Counted from the stretch's first letter, positions 16,856 to 24,514 are shown. The stretch: DNA of 64,000 nucleotides from an uncultured Odoribacter sp. (GCA_910589025.1 CAJURM010000001.1:288042-352041); one strand, 5' to 3'. Notes: generated by a model from the letters alone, not told the origin. Made by a program: numbers and translations.

Positions 16856-18137
16856 AATATCGTTCCACAAACGGCTGTTTCTGATGTTGCTCGCCTTCTC
16901 GTGGGCAATTGTACTCTGCTTTATCGGTTTTCAATATCTGCGTGAGAAAGAGTATAAATCGCAGTTCTTGAATGCTCAACTTCAACAGTATAACCGCCAT
17001 CTACTCGATACTGTCGAGGAGGGGTTGCCCTATGAGGATTATATTGCCACCCACGACAAACCTTTTGAAGAGTTGAGAATATCTATTATCACATTGTCGG
17101 GTGCTGTGGTTTATGATAATACCATATCGCTCGATTCGCTTGACAACCACCGAGGTCGCCCCGAAGTGGCAACTGCTTTGGCAGAGGGCGAGGGATATAA
17201 CATCAGCAGACAATCCACAAGTGATGGACGAGAATACTTTTACTCTGTAACACGAGGTGAGCGAGTTATTGTCCGTACAGCAATACCATATTCAAGCACC
17301 TTGCAAGACCTACTTGAAGCGGATTGGTCGTTCCTTGTGGTGATGATTTCAATCACACTTATAATGAGCGTTGTGGCATACTTTACCACTCGCCGACTCG
17401 GCAAGGATATCGAGCGCGTCAATCGCTACGAGGCTGAACAGGAGCGCAATCGCCTTAAACGACAACTAACTAATAACATTAACCACGAGTTGAAAACCCC
17501 CGTAGCATCCATTCAAGTATGCCTTGAAACACTGCTCTCGGGTATTAGCATTAGCGAAGAGAAGCGTCAGGAACTCATCGAGCGATGCTATGCTCACAAC
17601 GACCGCCTTCGCCGACTGCTTAACGATGTGTCGCTAATAACTCGAATGGAGGATGGCAGTGCCTTGATTGGCAAGGAGAGAGTTGTAATCAACGATATAA
17701 TTGATGAGGTGGCTAAGGAGTTGGAGATGTTACCCGAGGATGAACGCTTACTGCTCCATACCGATTTTAGCAATGAGGTTATTATTGATGGCAACCCTTC
17801 GCTCATTGGCTCCATCTTCCGCAATTTGACCGAGAATGCCATTGCCTACTCCGAGGGTAAAAATATCTATATATCACTGCTCGAAAATAACGAGCAGCTA
17901 TGCCGCATCCGCTTTGAGGATGATGGCAAAGGTGTTGAACAGAAGCATTTGCCACACCTCTTCGAGCGATTCTATCGTGTGGACAAGGGCCGCTCCCGCC
18001 AAAAGGGAGGCACGGGCCTCGGGCTTGCCATCGTAAAACACGCCGTACTGTTCCACGGCGGCACCATCACCGCCACAAATAGACCTAATGGTGGTCTGAG
18101 GTTTGAGTTTACCGTAAAAAAACACGATGTGTCGTAA
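16839..18137 (+). CDS. phoR: PhoR-like sensor histidine kinase
   Basis: Membrane histidine kinase of 432 residues. The start at 16839 (MVSETKISFHKRLF) is chosen because it directly precedes the first membrane helix; a longer upstream frame exists but overlaps phoB deeply. Layout: helix 1 (about 13-31), a 130-residue periplasmic sensor segment, helix 2 (about 163-186), then the phosphoacceptor H box NNINHELKTPVASI with His216. The ATP-binding domain follows, with the N box FRNLTENAIAYSEG, G1 DDGKGV, F box LFERFYRVDKGRS and G2 GTGLGLA. There is no PAS domain. With no phoU in the element, how it senses Pst activity is unclear. Confidence 0.85.
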   Translation: MVSETKISFHKRLFLMLLAFSWAIVLCFIGFQYLREKEYKSQFLNAQLQQYNRHLLDTVEEGLPYEDYIATHDKPFEELRISIITLSGAVVYDNTISLDSLDNHRGRPEVATALAEGEGYNISRQSTSDGREYFYSVTRGERVIVRTAIPYSSTLQDLLEADWSFLVVMISITLIMSVVAYFTTRRLGKDIERVNRYEAEQERNRLKRQLTNNINHELKTPVASIQVCLETLLSGISISEEKRQELIERCYAHNDRLRRLLNDVSLITRMEDGSALIGKERVVINDIIDEVAKELEMLPEDERLLLHTDFSNEVIIDGNPSLIGSIFRNLTENAIAYSEGKNIYISLLENNEQLCRIRFEDDGKGVEQKHLPHLFERFYRVDKGRSRQKGGTGLGLAIVKHAVLFHGGTITATNRPNGGLRFEFTVKKHDVS

Positions 18138-18150
18138 GTCATAATATAAT

Positions 18151-18186
18151 AATGGCGACCACTTGATGCGGTCGCCATTGTTATTA
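18151..18186. terminator. Bidirectional terminator between phoR and the relaxase gene
   Basis: A perfect 10-bp GC-rich stem (AATGGCGACC, 18151-18160, with GGTCGCCATT, 18170-18179) and a 9-nt loop. It is flanked by AT-rich arms that can extend pairing and serve both converging transcripts. Confidence 0.8.
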
Positions 18187-19587
18187 TAGTTTCATTCCCC
18201 TGCTTTTCTTTTGCTGTATAGGTTGTCGGATTGACTGTCGAAGTTTATTGTACTGCTCGCTAAACCATTGGCTGAGGGGTATTCGATTTACGGTTAAGGT
18301 TAGACGCTTGTCGTTATCTCGTAGAATCTGCAAAGGGGTATTATCCGTTGCAAACCATCGGTTATGCTCCGAGGAGAATAGTCGCCCTGTAAAGTTTACG
18401 ATCCTACCCTTAATCAGCTCTGCAAACTCCATTGCCGAAAGTCCTATTTGCTTGGCAAGGCGTTCCAATCTAAGAAGGTTGGCAAAATCAGGATACCAAC
18501 GATGGGCAGTATTGATTATTGAATTGAGGATGTTGGTCTCCTCCTTATGCTCTGCCTCCTTTGCTTCAAGAGCTTTGCGATGCTCGTTGTCCTTATTCAC
18601 CATTGCCCTGTTATGTTCTACCTCCATTTGCTTGATGTTGGATTGCAGTTGCTCGATAGTTTCGTCTCGGATTGCGATTTCATCCCGTAAATCCTCGTTC
18701 TTGCGTTCTAACGATTTCATCTTACCGCTGCCGAAAAGAGAACTTACTCCGCTTGCAAGCGCTGTGGCAGCATCGGTAGCTACGCTTTTGAGTTTGTCGG
18801 TGCGTATCTCCGATTTCACCTGTTTGAGTTCTCGTTCGGCAAGATCTATCTGGTGTTCCTTGTGCTGTCGCTCAGCCTCTATGCGTTCAAGTTCTGCACG
18901 CTGCTTCTCGATGATGAAGTCATTACGCTCCAAATGCTCCTTGCCCGTCTCGGTTTTGGATTGTCCTCGCTCCATTGATAGAATCTCGGATGCCATTGTC
19001 TGCATCTGCATCATATCATCATCGTTTAGTTTTCGGCTCTTGCCCGTATCGTGGTCCATCCAATCGAATACGATATGTGCGTGGTAGTTGGGCTTGAACC
19101 AACGACCACCGATTTGAAAGCTCTCCTTATCGTCAGGGGCTGGCTCTCCACCGAGCCAATGCCCCTCATCCTTATGAAGGAATATTTGCAGCGGTGTGAT
19201 ACCCCAACGCTGTTGGCACTCCTCGCCAAATCTGCGAACATTCTCCAATGTAGTGTTGGGCTTGATGAGCAATACACCCTCACGAATGGGTGAGCATCCT
19301 GCCACCTTGACAATCTTGCCACTCTTGGTTTTGCGTTCCCGTTCTTTCTCTTGCATCGCTCGTCCTGTCTTCGCCTTTACCATCTGCTTGATGTTATTGT
19401 AATGCGTCTGTAAGTCATAGTCGCCGAGACGTGGATTTATCCAATACTCATTGTCGGCAACAAGCTGAGGTATGAGGTAGATTTTCGACTCTCCGATGTT
19501 ACGCATATACTCGGGAGTTCTGAGGTTGTGAGCCTCGCTCGATGATATGTTGCAAGGCTTAATATGTATGCTGCTTTTTACTGCCAT
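18184..19587 (-). CDS. MobV-like (Pre/Mob) relaxase
   Basis: A DNA relaxase of 467 residues that would nick oriT and pilot the strand during mobilization. The N-terminal half carries MobV features: HKDEGHW at residues 138-144 and NYHAHIVFDW at 167-176, a variant of the family's HxDE...PHxH metal site. The ISSSEAHNLRTPEYMRN start resembles the N-terminal motif of this family. From about residue 210 to 350 the protein is a long Glu/Lys/Arg-rich coiled coil, usual for MobV. The C-terminal tail is basic (IQQKKSRGMKL). The 240 bp upstream of its start hold hairpins that could be oriT. It likely works with the primase and ATPase genes upstream. Confidence 0.85.
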   Translation of the reverse strand: MAVKSSIHIKPCNISSSEAHNLRTPEYMRNIGESKIYLIPQLVADNEYWINPRLGDYDLQTHYNNIKQMVKAKTGRAMQEKERERKTKSGKIVKVAGCSPIREGVLLIKPNTTLENVRRFGEECQQRWGITPLQIFLHKDEGHWLGGEPAPDDKESFQIGGRWFKPNYHAHIVFDWMDHDTGKSRKLNDDDMMQMQTMASEILSMERGQSKTETGKEHLERNDFIIEKQRAELERIEAERQHKEHQIDLAERELKQVKSEIRTDKLKSVATDAATALASGVSSLFGSGKMKSLERKNEDLRDEIAIRDETIEQLQSNIKQMEVEHNRAMVNKDNEHRKALEAKEAEHKEETNILNSIINTAHRWYPDFANLLRLERLAKQIGLSAMEFAELIKGRIVNFTGRLFSSEHNRWFATDNTPLQILRDNDKRLTLTVNRIPLSQWFSEQYNKLRQSIRQPIQQKKSRGMKL

Positions 19588-19831
19588 TGTTATTCTGATT
19601 CTATTGGTTGCACTAATGTCTGTTGGTCATTTGGTCACTTGCTTCCGCTGTCGGGGTTGCTTTGGCGACCCGCTGGCTGCACTCGGCATAGTTCAAGCGA
19701 GCTTGTCCTCTGCCCTCGTTTGCACAGGGGTTCTTAGGGGCGAAGCCCATAAGCGGAGTGCAGAGAGGTCACTCTGCACCCTCGGTAGAGCCCACAACTA
19801 CTTTAAGCGAAGCGTGTAGTTATAGTGGGCT
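19588..19831. other. Candidate oriT region with two hairpins upstream of the relaxase gene
   Basis: It contains an 8-bp stem GTGCAGAG/CTCTGCAC (19758-19765 with 19772-19779). A nested hairpin AGCCCAC-AACTAC ... GTAGTT-GTGGGCT spans 19789-19831 and overlaps the primase stop codon. MobV oriT sites normally lie just 5' of the mob gene; the second hairpin could instead terminate the primase transcript. Confidence 0.4.
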
Positions 19832-20795
19832 ATAACCTGAAGCCTCGTTTCTTCTTCGGCTGTGGTTGTGGCATCCGCCTTGCGGATTGGACTTGCGATT
19901 TTTTCTCTGCCTGTTTTGCTTGGTTTCGGTGGCATAGATAGTCATTCAAATCCTTATACTCCTTGTAGTGGTGCGACATATCTTGCAGCCTGTTTCCGAA
20001 CATCTTTTTCAGATTCTCATACGCTCTTTGCCCTGCTTGGTCGTTATCGAGGAAGCAACCGATTCGGGTGTATGGGCGTAGCAGTTGCTCCGCTTTTGAG
20101 AGGTTGGTAACGGAGTTCAGCACCATATAATCCTGCTCGTTTGTGCGTGGCTCTTCGGGATTGTTGTTCACTCGGATTGTAAGGAAAGAGAGATAATCCA
20201 TAAAGCCCTCGAAGAGATAGCACACATCTCGCTGCTCTCCTTGCTGTCGGATATGGGTAATATCCTTTGGAGCAAGGCAACCTTTGAAATAGCGGTTGCG
20301 GAGCTCATAGCCACCAGAGATATTCGGGAAGCCGACAACGAAGTAGGTTTTACCCTCATACTCGTATCTCAACTCCTTACACTCTCTTTTGGCGAGTTCG
20401 ATGTTTATTCCTCGTCCTCGCAGATAGTCGATAAGGGCTGGAGAAGATAACTCGCCAACCTGTACGCCTTGAAAGCTACTGTTATGAGTCTTCTGCTCAC
20501 CAAAAGAAAAGGATGCCGGGCGAATGTAAGGCGTTCGCTCCGCTATGCGTTCCAATAGATGGGCTACATTCTCGCTGTGATAGAGTTCCGCTGCCAATGC
20601 GATGATGTTGCCACCCTTGCCGATACCGAAGTCGTACCATTGATTTAACTCGGTGTTCACCTTAAACGAAGCATCGGTTTCGTTCCTCAGCGGTGATTTA
20701 TACCATAGGCTCCTGCCTTGTTGCTTAACGGGTGTATAACCCAAACTTTGCAGATAGTCTGCCAACTTTATTTTCTTTATTTCGTTGATATTCAT
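19830..20795 (-). CDS. Toprim-domain primase-like protein of the element
   Basis: The 321-residue protein starts with a CHC2-like primase N-terminus (LADYLQSLGYTPVKQQGRSLWYKSPLRNETDASFKVN...WYDFGIGKGGNIIAL, split here). However, zinc-ligand Cys residues are not apparent, so it may be a zinc-less variant. A Toprim segment follows, with the conserved Glu in YLFEGFMDYLSFL and the Asp in IGCFLDNDQAGQRAYENL. The C-terminal tail is basic and proline-rich. Such proteins prime DNA synthesis of mobilizable elements after transfer. It shares its strand with the ATPase gene upstream and the relaxase gene downstream. Confidence 0.85.
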   Translation of the reverse strand: MNINEIKKIKLADYLQSLGYTPVKQQGRSLWYKSPLRNETDASFKVNTELNQWYDFGIGKGGNIIALAAELYHSENVAHLLERIAERTPYIRPASFSFGEQKTHNSSFQGVQVGELSSPALIDYLRGRGINIELAKRECKELRYEYEGKTYFVVGFPNISGGYELRNRYFKGCLAPKDITHIRQQGEQRDVCYLFEGFMDYLSFLTIRVNNNPEEPRTNEQDYMVLNSVTNLSKAEQLLRPYTRIGCFLDNDQAGQRAYENLKKMFGNRLQDMSHHYKEYKDLNDYLCHRNQAKQAEKKSQVQSARRMPQPQPKKKRGFRL

Positions 20796-20886
20796 ATTGT
20801 TTTGTTTTTATAAGTTAATTGATTGGTTGATATACCGATTGAGTGCTGTTGTGCAGTCACTCAATCGGCTTTTAGCTTTCTGTATT

Positions 20887-20933
20887 TAGGTTTAGCAGTA
20901 CGAATCATATACACCCGAACTAAACTAAACCTA
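20887..20933. repeat. Inverted repeat in the spacer between primase and ATPase genes
   Basis: TAGGTTTAG (20887-20895) pairs with CTAAACCTA (20925-20933) over a 29-nt loop. The right arm is part of TAAACTAAACCT, which recurs with one change at 11366-11377 near the left end of the element, also in an inverted repeat. Confidence 0.45.
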
Positions 20934-20935
20934 CA

Positions 20936-22003
20936 TTAGAATACGAAGTCGGGATTGTATCGCCACCCTTTGCCCTCGGGAATGATCATTCGTTTATTTT
21001 CGAGGAATTTCCTCAAATCCACAAGCTTATTGCGACCTCGTTCATAACCGATACTCGCATAGCCCGTTTTCAGTGCGGCAATGACATTGGGGTAGCCCTG
21101 TATCACATTGTTACCGAAAGCAGTCTCCAATGCTTGGCGGTGCTCCTGCTCGCTAAGTTCATTCAATGGGAATGTGCGGTCTTTGCGTGGCTGGTCAAAG
21201 GTGTAATCCCTGACCAATTCGGGAAGAGCATCATCATTGATGCGGAAAGCAAACGGAGAGAAATCCCTATCTCGAATGTGCATAGCCTTGACCTCGCTGA
21301 TATTGGCATCTTGCGTGCTTTTGGTTACTTGCAGCACCGTTTCTGCTTTGTTGTTGAGTTCTGTTCCTATATGCCCTCGGGTATTGTCATCGCCTTTGTT
21401 CAGGTGCAGCACCGTATGGATATGTAGATTATGCTCGCTCGACCAACGCATAAGCAGATTGATAATCTCTGCCGATTCGCTTGGGGAGTTTATATCATAC
21501 ATCAAATCCCTTATGCCGTCAATAATCACAAGCCCGATACCCTTGACTCTTCGCAAGGTCTCGCCGATAATCTCTCGGCGCCTTTCGGGAGTATGCTCAC
21601 GCAGAACAATGAAGAGGAAATCCTTGCTGTTCTGATCAATGTCGCACCCTGCCAACCGCATAATGCGTTTGAGCACCTTATGGCAATGGTAGAAGCTCTG
21701 CTCGGTATCAACATAGAGAATCTTGCGTTTCTCCTGTGGCAGATATGCCGAGTATTGTAACACCTCACTATTTCGTAGTGCAGCTGCCACGATAGCCGAG
21801 ATATTAAAGGTCTTTTTGCTCTTCGCCTTACCTGTCGAGGCACTGAAATTGCCCAGTGTGCCAATGGTCGAGCCATTCACCCAGAGTATTTCGGGCGGTG
21901 TGTCGTAAGTGTCGGTAACTTTCAGTTGAACACTTCGCCAGATAGCAGCAAACTCATCATCTTCCATCGGGGGCTTGGATGTCGATACTCTATTATTTTC
22001 CAT
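20936..22003 (-). CDS. RepA-like AAA ATPase of the element
   Basis: RecA-like ATPase related to the RepA/AAA_25 helicases of mobilizable elements. The ATG at 22003 (MENNRVSTSK, 355 residues) overlaps the HTH gene end by 11 bp and is preferred over a start at 22027. Walker A is ASTGKAKSKKT, in the context GNFSASTGKAKSKKTF, and Walker B is GLVIIDGIRDLM. VLHLNKGDDNTRGHIGTELNNKAETVL is characteristic of this family. The C-terminal 70 residues look like a winged-helix segment (YERGRNKLVDLRKFLENKRMI). It likely unwinds or loads DNA for element replication together with the primase. Confidence 0.82.
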   Translation of the reverse strand: MENNRVSTSKPPMEDDEFAAIWRSVQLKVTDTYDTPPEILWVNGSTIGTLGNFSASTGKAKSKKTFNISAIVAAALRNSEVLQYSAYLPQEKRKILYVDTEQSFYHCHKVLKRIMRLAGCDIDQNSKDFLFIVLREHTPERRREIIGETLRRVKGIGLVIIDGIRDLMYDINSPSESAEIINLLMRWSSEHNLHIHTVLHLNKGDDNTRGHIGTELNNKAETVLQVTKSTQDANISEVKAMHIRDRDFSPFAFRINDDALPELVRDYTFDQPRKDRTFPLNELSEQEHRQALETAFGNNVIQGYPNVIAALKTGYASIGYERGRNKLVDLRKFLENKRMIIPEGKGWRYNPDFVF

Positions 22004-22349
22004 AGCCACGCAATTTACGATTAGCACTCTTGGCGATGGTCAATGCAGCATCGCTCTTATCATTTACTCTACGAGCGAGGTTATCAGCCCACGAAAGAAG
22101 TTCCTTACGCGAAAAGAGGAGTTTGTTACCATACTTGCGGAATGGCACTTCGCCCTTTGCTGTAAGTTTATACAAGCGTGCTTTGGAGATTAAGAATCCG
22201 TGCTGCTCCAATGCCTCGACTGCGGCATCGGGAGTAAGATTGTCGGGCAACTCTTTTTGAGTATGAGTAAGACCCGCCAATGTCTGCGAAACGGTTTCGC
22301 TTACGATAGCCCTTAACTCTTCGGGCGTGGTTACAATAATATGGTTCAT
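21993..22349 (-). CDS. Helix-turn-helix DNA-binding protein (excisionase-like, HTH_17 type)
   Basis: The 118-residue protein has a MerR/excisionase-type winged HTH in the middle: LTPDAAVEALEQHGFLISKARLYKLTAKGEVPFRKYGNKLLFSRKELLSW (about residues 38-88, quoted in outline). The SKARLYKLTAKGEVPFRK part is the recognition helix and wing. The C-terminus is basic (SANRKLRGYGK). Genes of this type sit before repA-like genes in Bacteroides mobilizable elements and serve as excision or replication accessory factors. It is the first gene of the HTH-ATPase-primase-relaxase set; the structured gap lies directly upstream. Confidence 0.75.
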   Translation of the reverse strand: MNHIIVTTPEELRAIVSETVSQTLAGLTHTQKELPDNLTPDAAVEALEQHGFLISKARLYKLTAKGEVPFRKYGNKLLFSRKELLSWADNLARRVNDKSDAALTIAKSANRKLRGYGK

Positions 22350-22464
22350 TTTATTCGTCCTTTTTAAGTTAATACTTGGCTATCGTCATAGCCCTCTCAA
22401 CCGATTGATGCTGCAAAGGAAGAACAAAGGAAACTAAATATCGAATTGTCAATAACTTAACCCA

Positions 22465-22584
22465 CCTATGACAGATTGTGCCATAACTACGACAGATGAT
22501 GACACAGCATAGGTTTGAGATAGAGAGTATATAAGACAGATGTAGGACAAGTGACGCTATGGCATCATTTGTCCTACATCTGTC
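22465..22584. repeat. GACAGATG iterons with a 16-bp perfect hairpin
   Basis: GACAGAT occurs at 22470-22476, 22491-22497 and 22535-22541, and inverted at 22578-22584. The last two lie in a perfect inverted repeat, GACAGATGTAGGACAA (22535-22550) with TTGTCCTACATCTGTC (22569-22584), over an 18-nt loop. CCTATG/CATAGG (22465-22470, 22508-22513) brackets the first two copies. It resembles a replication or excision protein binding region. Confidence 0.6.
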
Positions 22585-22612
22585 AAGTCATTCTAAAAAA
22601 GTGCGATTTTTT

Positions 22613-22805
22613 AGAAGATGTTTGTATTTTATTTCGAGATTAGTTGAGAACTATTTTTGAAATGGTTTAGGTTTGGGTGATGCCGCTAATAGCGGGCTAT
22701 TTGCAAATTACCCAAATCTAAAACAACCAAAAAGAGTCTCAAATAAGCCGAAACTATTGTTTGCGACAAGGGCTGACTTATTTAATAAAATGCAAAACAT
22801 CTTCT
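22613..22805. repeat. Large nested inverted repeat (about 193 bp)
   Basis: Outer arms AGAAGATGTTT (22613-22623) and AAACATCTTCT (22795-22805) are perfect. Inner arms TTTAGGTTTGGGT (22666-22678) and ACCCAAATCTAAA (22710-22722) match at 12 of 13. The centre is CCGCT-AAT-AGCGG (22683-22695). Between them TTGAGA/TCTCAA also pairs. The structure ends at the stop of the DNA-binding gene and could be a single-strand origin or a terminator-like barrier. Confidence 0.6.
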
Positions 22806-23206
22806 TACTCTTTTAACTTTTCGAGTTGAGAAATGACCTCTTTTATTTGGAAATATCTATCTCTCGACAAGCCCACATCGCTACGGTAGATAAAACCCAT
22901 CTGTTCCCATCGGGCTACGGTCTGACGGGTAACACCCGCCATCTTTGCCAACAGCTTCTGATCGATGAGTTCCTTATCACGATAGGTTTCATACTTGTAT
23001 TTTTTAGTGGCATAGTTGAATTTCAACTTTTCCAGCACCTTATCAATATCATTTATCGTTGGTGGCACATATTCCTTGATATGCAGCACGCCTTCATCAA
23101 TGAGATAGTTCTCGTACTCGGGATACTCCTCGGCTATCTCTCTTGCAATAATGCCGAAACACTTCAAATTGCGGATTGCTATCTTGGCGGTCTTTCTATT
23201 TGGCAT
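22805..23206 (-). CDS. Small DNA-binding protein co-transcribed with the integrase
   Basis: The 133-residue protein ends in a MerR/HTH-type segment, DQKLLAKMAGVTRQTVARWEQMGFI (about residues 83-107, recognition helix around VTRQTVARW), followed by a wing-like YFQIKEVISQLEKLKE. The N-terminal half (REIAEEYPEYENYLIDEGVLHIKEY) has no family I recognise. It starts 5 bp after the integrase stop, so it is the second gene of the integrase transcript. This placement suggests an excisionase or a regulator of integration. Its stop codon coincides with the arm of the large inverted repeat. Confidence 0.7.
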   Translation of the reverse strand: MPNRKTAKIAIRNLKCFGIIAREIAEEYPEYENYLIDEGVLHIKEYVPPTINDIDKVLEKLKFNYATKKYKYETYRDKELIDQKLLAKMAGVTRQTVARWEQMGFIYRSDVGLSRDRYFQIKEVISQLEKLKE

Positions 23207-23211
23207 ACGCT

Positions 23212-24444
23212 TTAATCAAAATTGGTTAGTAGTTGTGCATTCTTCTTGCGCTCGTCCTGCTCGAAGCTGGCGAGGTAGTTCTCCGTAACCATCAGGTTGG
23301 AGTGGCCCAAACTCTCCGAGATATAGGAGATATTCGTTCCGCTACGCTTCAAGACGGTTGCAAAGCTATGGCGTGCTGCGTATGTGGTTACACGAGGTAA
23401 TCCCAAAGCCTTAGAGATGCGAGTTAAGATGATATTGCAGCGTTGAGTAACCTTGCAGACAAGTTGTTTAATCTCGTATGCAGATTCCCGACCTGTGGCA
23501 AACTTGAACAACAATGTATCGGCGTTGCCATCATCGGCGTTACCCCAACGCTCGATGATATATCGCATTTCGGGTGTTAAGACAGCTCTAATGGTGCGTA
23601 TCTGCTTTGAGGTATTCTTGGTTTTGGCTCTGACGAAACATATCTCATCACCCTCTATATTATTATAGGTAAGGTAGAGCATATCTCGAAAATTGATACC
23701 ATTGCACAGATAAGAGAAGAACCACATATCGCGATACATCTCTGTCTCCTCGTTGCCATCGGTGTAGGTTACGAGTTGCTTTATCTGCTCCAATGTAAGA
23801 GCCAACTTTCGACCCTCAGCCGAGGGCATCTCGAAACGACCTCTGCCAAATGGGAAGTTAACCTCCTTGATAACGCCATCCATACGGGCTTGGTTGAGTA
23901 TCGCTTTGAGGTACTTGAAATATACATTGATGGTGGATTTGCTCTTACCGTCATTGCTCCAAAAGCGTTCCAACCTATTGAGCCAATCAACGGTAATAGT
24001 AGTGAATGGAATTTCCTTACCTGCAAATGCTTCTATACCCAACAGCATAGAGTGATAACCATTGCGAGTGCTATACTGCTCGTTACGCTCGGCATCGGCA
24101 ACCTTAGCTCTGACTGCTGCATTGACCGTAACAGTCGCACAGCGTCCTAAACGAATGCTGAGTAGGTCGAAACCAAACTCTCCTCGCTCGGCAAGGGATT
24201 CAACTTGGCTCTTGATGATGGAAAAACTATTCTCTACACTTGAACGAATCTCCGACAATCGGCGACTCTTGCTCTCGGCAAGGTTCGCCCAATCCTCCTT
24301 GGAGAGCTCCTGCCCCGTAGAGTAGTATTTCTGCTTGCGGTTGTAGATGACCTGTATCTTGACAGGAAACAACCCGCTCTTCTTGGCTCGACGGGCATCC
24401 AGCACCGAGAGTACCGATATGCCGTCCTTTGAATACTTGAACAT
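23212..24444 (-). CDS. int: Tyrosine-type site-specific integrase
   Basis: The 410-residue recombinase has the Bacteroidetes layout: an N-terminal arm-binding domain (about 1-95), a SAM-like core-binding domain (about 100-200), and the catalytic domain. The catalytic residues visible are ARHSFATVLKRSG (second Arg and His), ESLGHSNLMVTENYL (His and nucleophile Tyr) and a Lys-bearing segment (CFVRAKTKNTSKQIR). At the position of the first catalytic Arg the sequence reads CNGINFRDML, so that Arg appears displaced or missing, as reported for IntDOT. It sits 50 bp inside the right att repeat and reads away from it, as expected of the integrase of this element. Confidence 0.93.
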   Translation of the reverse strand: MFKYSKDGISVLSVLDARRAKKSGLFPVKIQVIYNRKQKYYSTGQELSKEDWANLAESKSRRLSEIRSSVENSFSIIKSQVESLAERGEFGFDLLSIRLGRCATVTVNAAVRAKVADAERNEQYSTRNGYHSMLLGIEAFAGKEIPFTTITVDWLNRLERFWSNDGKSKSTINVYFKYLKAILNQARMDGVIKEVNFPFGRGRFEMPSAEGRKLALTLEQIKQLVTYTDGNEETEMYRDMWFFSYLCNGINFRDMLYLTYNNIEGDEICFVRAKTKNTSKQIRTIRAVLTPEMRYIIERWGNADDGNADTLLFKFATGRESAYEIKQLVCKVTQRCNIILTRISKALGLPRVTTYAARHSFATVLKRSGTNISYISESLGHSNLMVTENYLASFEQDERKKNAQLLTNFD

Positions 24445-24477
24445 AATCTGCCGTTTTTATAGGTTAATTACTTCTGT

Positions 24478-24510
24478 GTATGCAAATCTTTGTACATACT
24501 ATTTGCATAC
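24478..24510. repeat. Core-type inverted repeat at the right end (integrase binding)
   Basis: GTATGCAAAT (24478-24487) and ATTTGCATAC (24501-24510) are perfect inverted 10-mers separated by 13 nt, the geometry of tyrosine recombinase core sites. At the left end only the right half is conserved; its partner at 11112-11121 is degenerate (7 of 10), as expected for the host-derived half. Confidence 0.6.
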
Positions 24511-24514
24511 AAAA
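24494..24514 (+). repeat. Right attachment repeat (attR) of the integrated element
   Basis: ACATACTATTTGCATACAAAA, matching 11127-11147 at 20 of 21 positions, lies 50 bp beyond the integrase start codon. Confidence 0.7.

Larger units (their letters stand above)
11127..24514. mobile_element. Integrated mobilizable element carrying a phosphate-uptake regulon (about 13.4 kb)
   Basis: Bounded by 21-bp direct repeats (20/21 identical), 13,367 bp apart. From left to right: pstB-pstA-pstC-pstS-porin (minus), phoB-phoR (plus), MobV-like relaxase, primase, RepA-like ATPase and an HTH protein (minus), a structured 455-bp gap, a second DNA-binding protein and the tyrosine integrase (minus). No conjugative tra genes are present, so transfer would need a helper element. 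Codon use differs from the flanks: GAG and CGA/CGC are frequent inside, GAA and CGG outside. The layout resembles NBU-type mobilizable units of Bacteroides, but the cargo is metabolic rather than resistance. Excision has not been shown. Confidence 0.8.

Noticed and set aside
22465..22584. CRISPR-like interpretation of the GACAGATG repeats
   Set aside because: Repeats are too short and unevenly spaced, and no cas genes are present.
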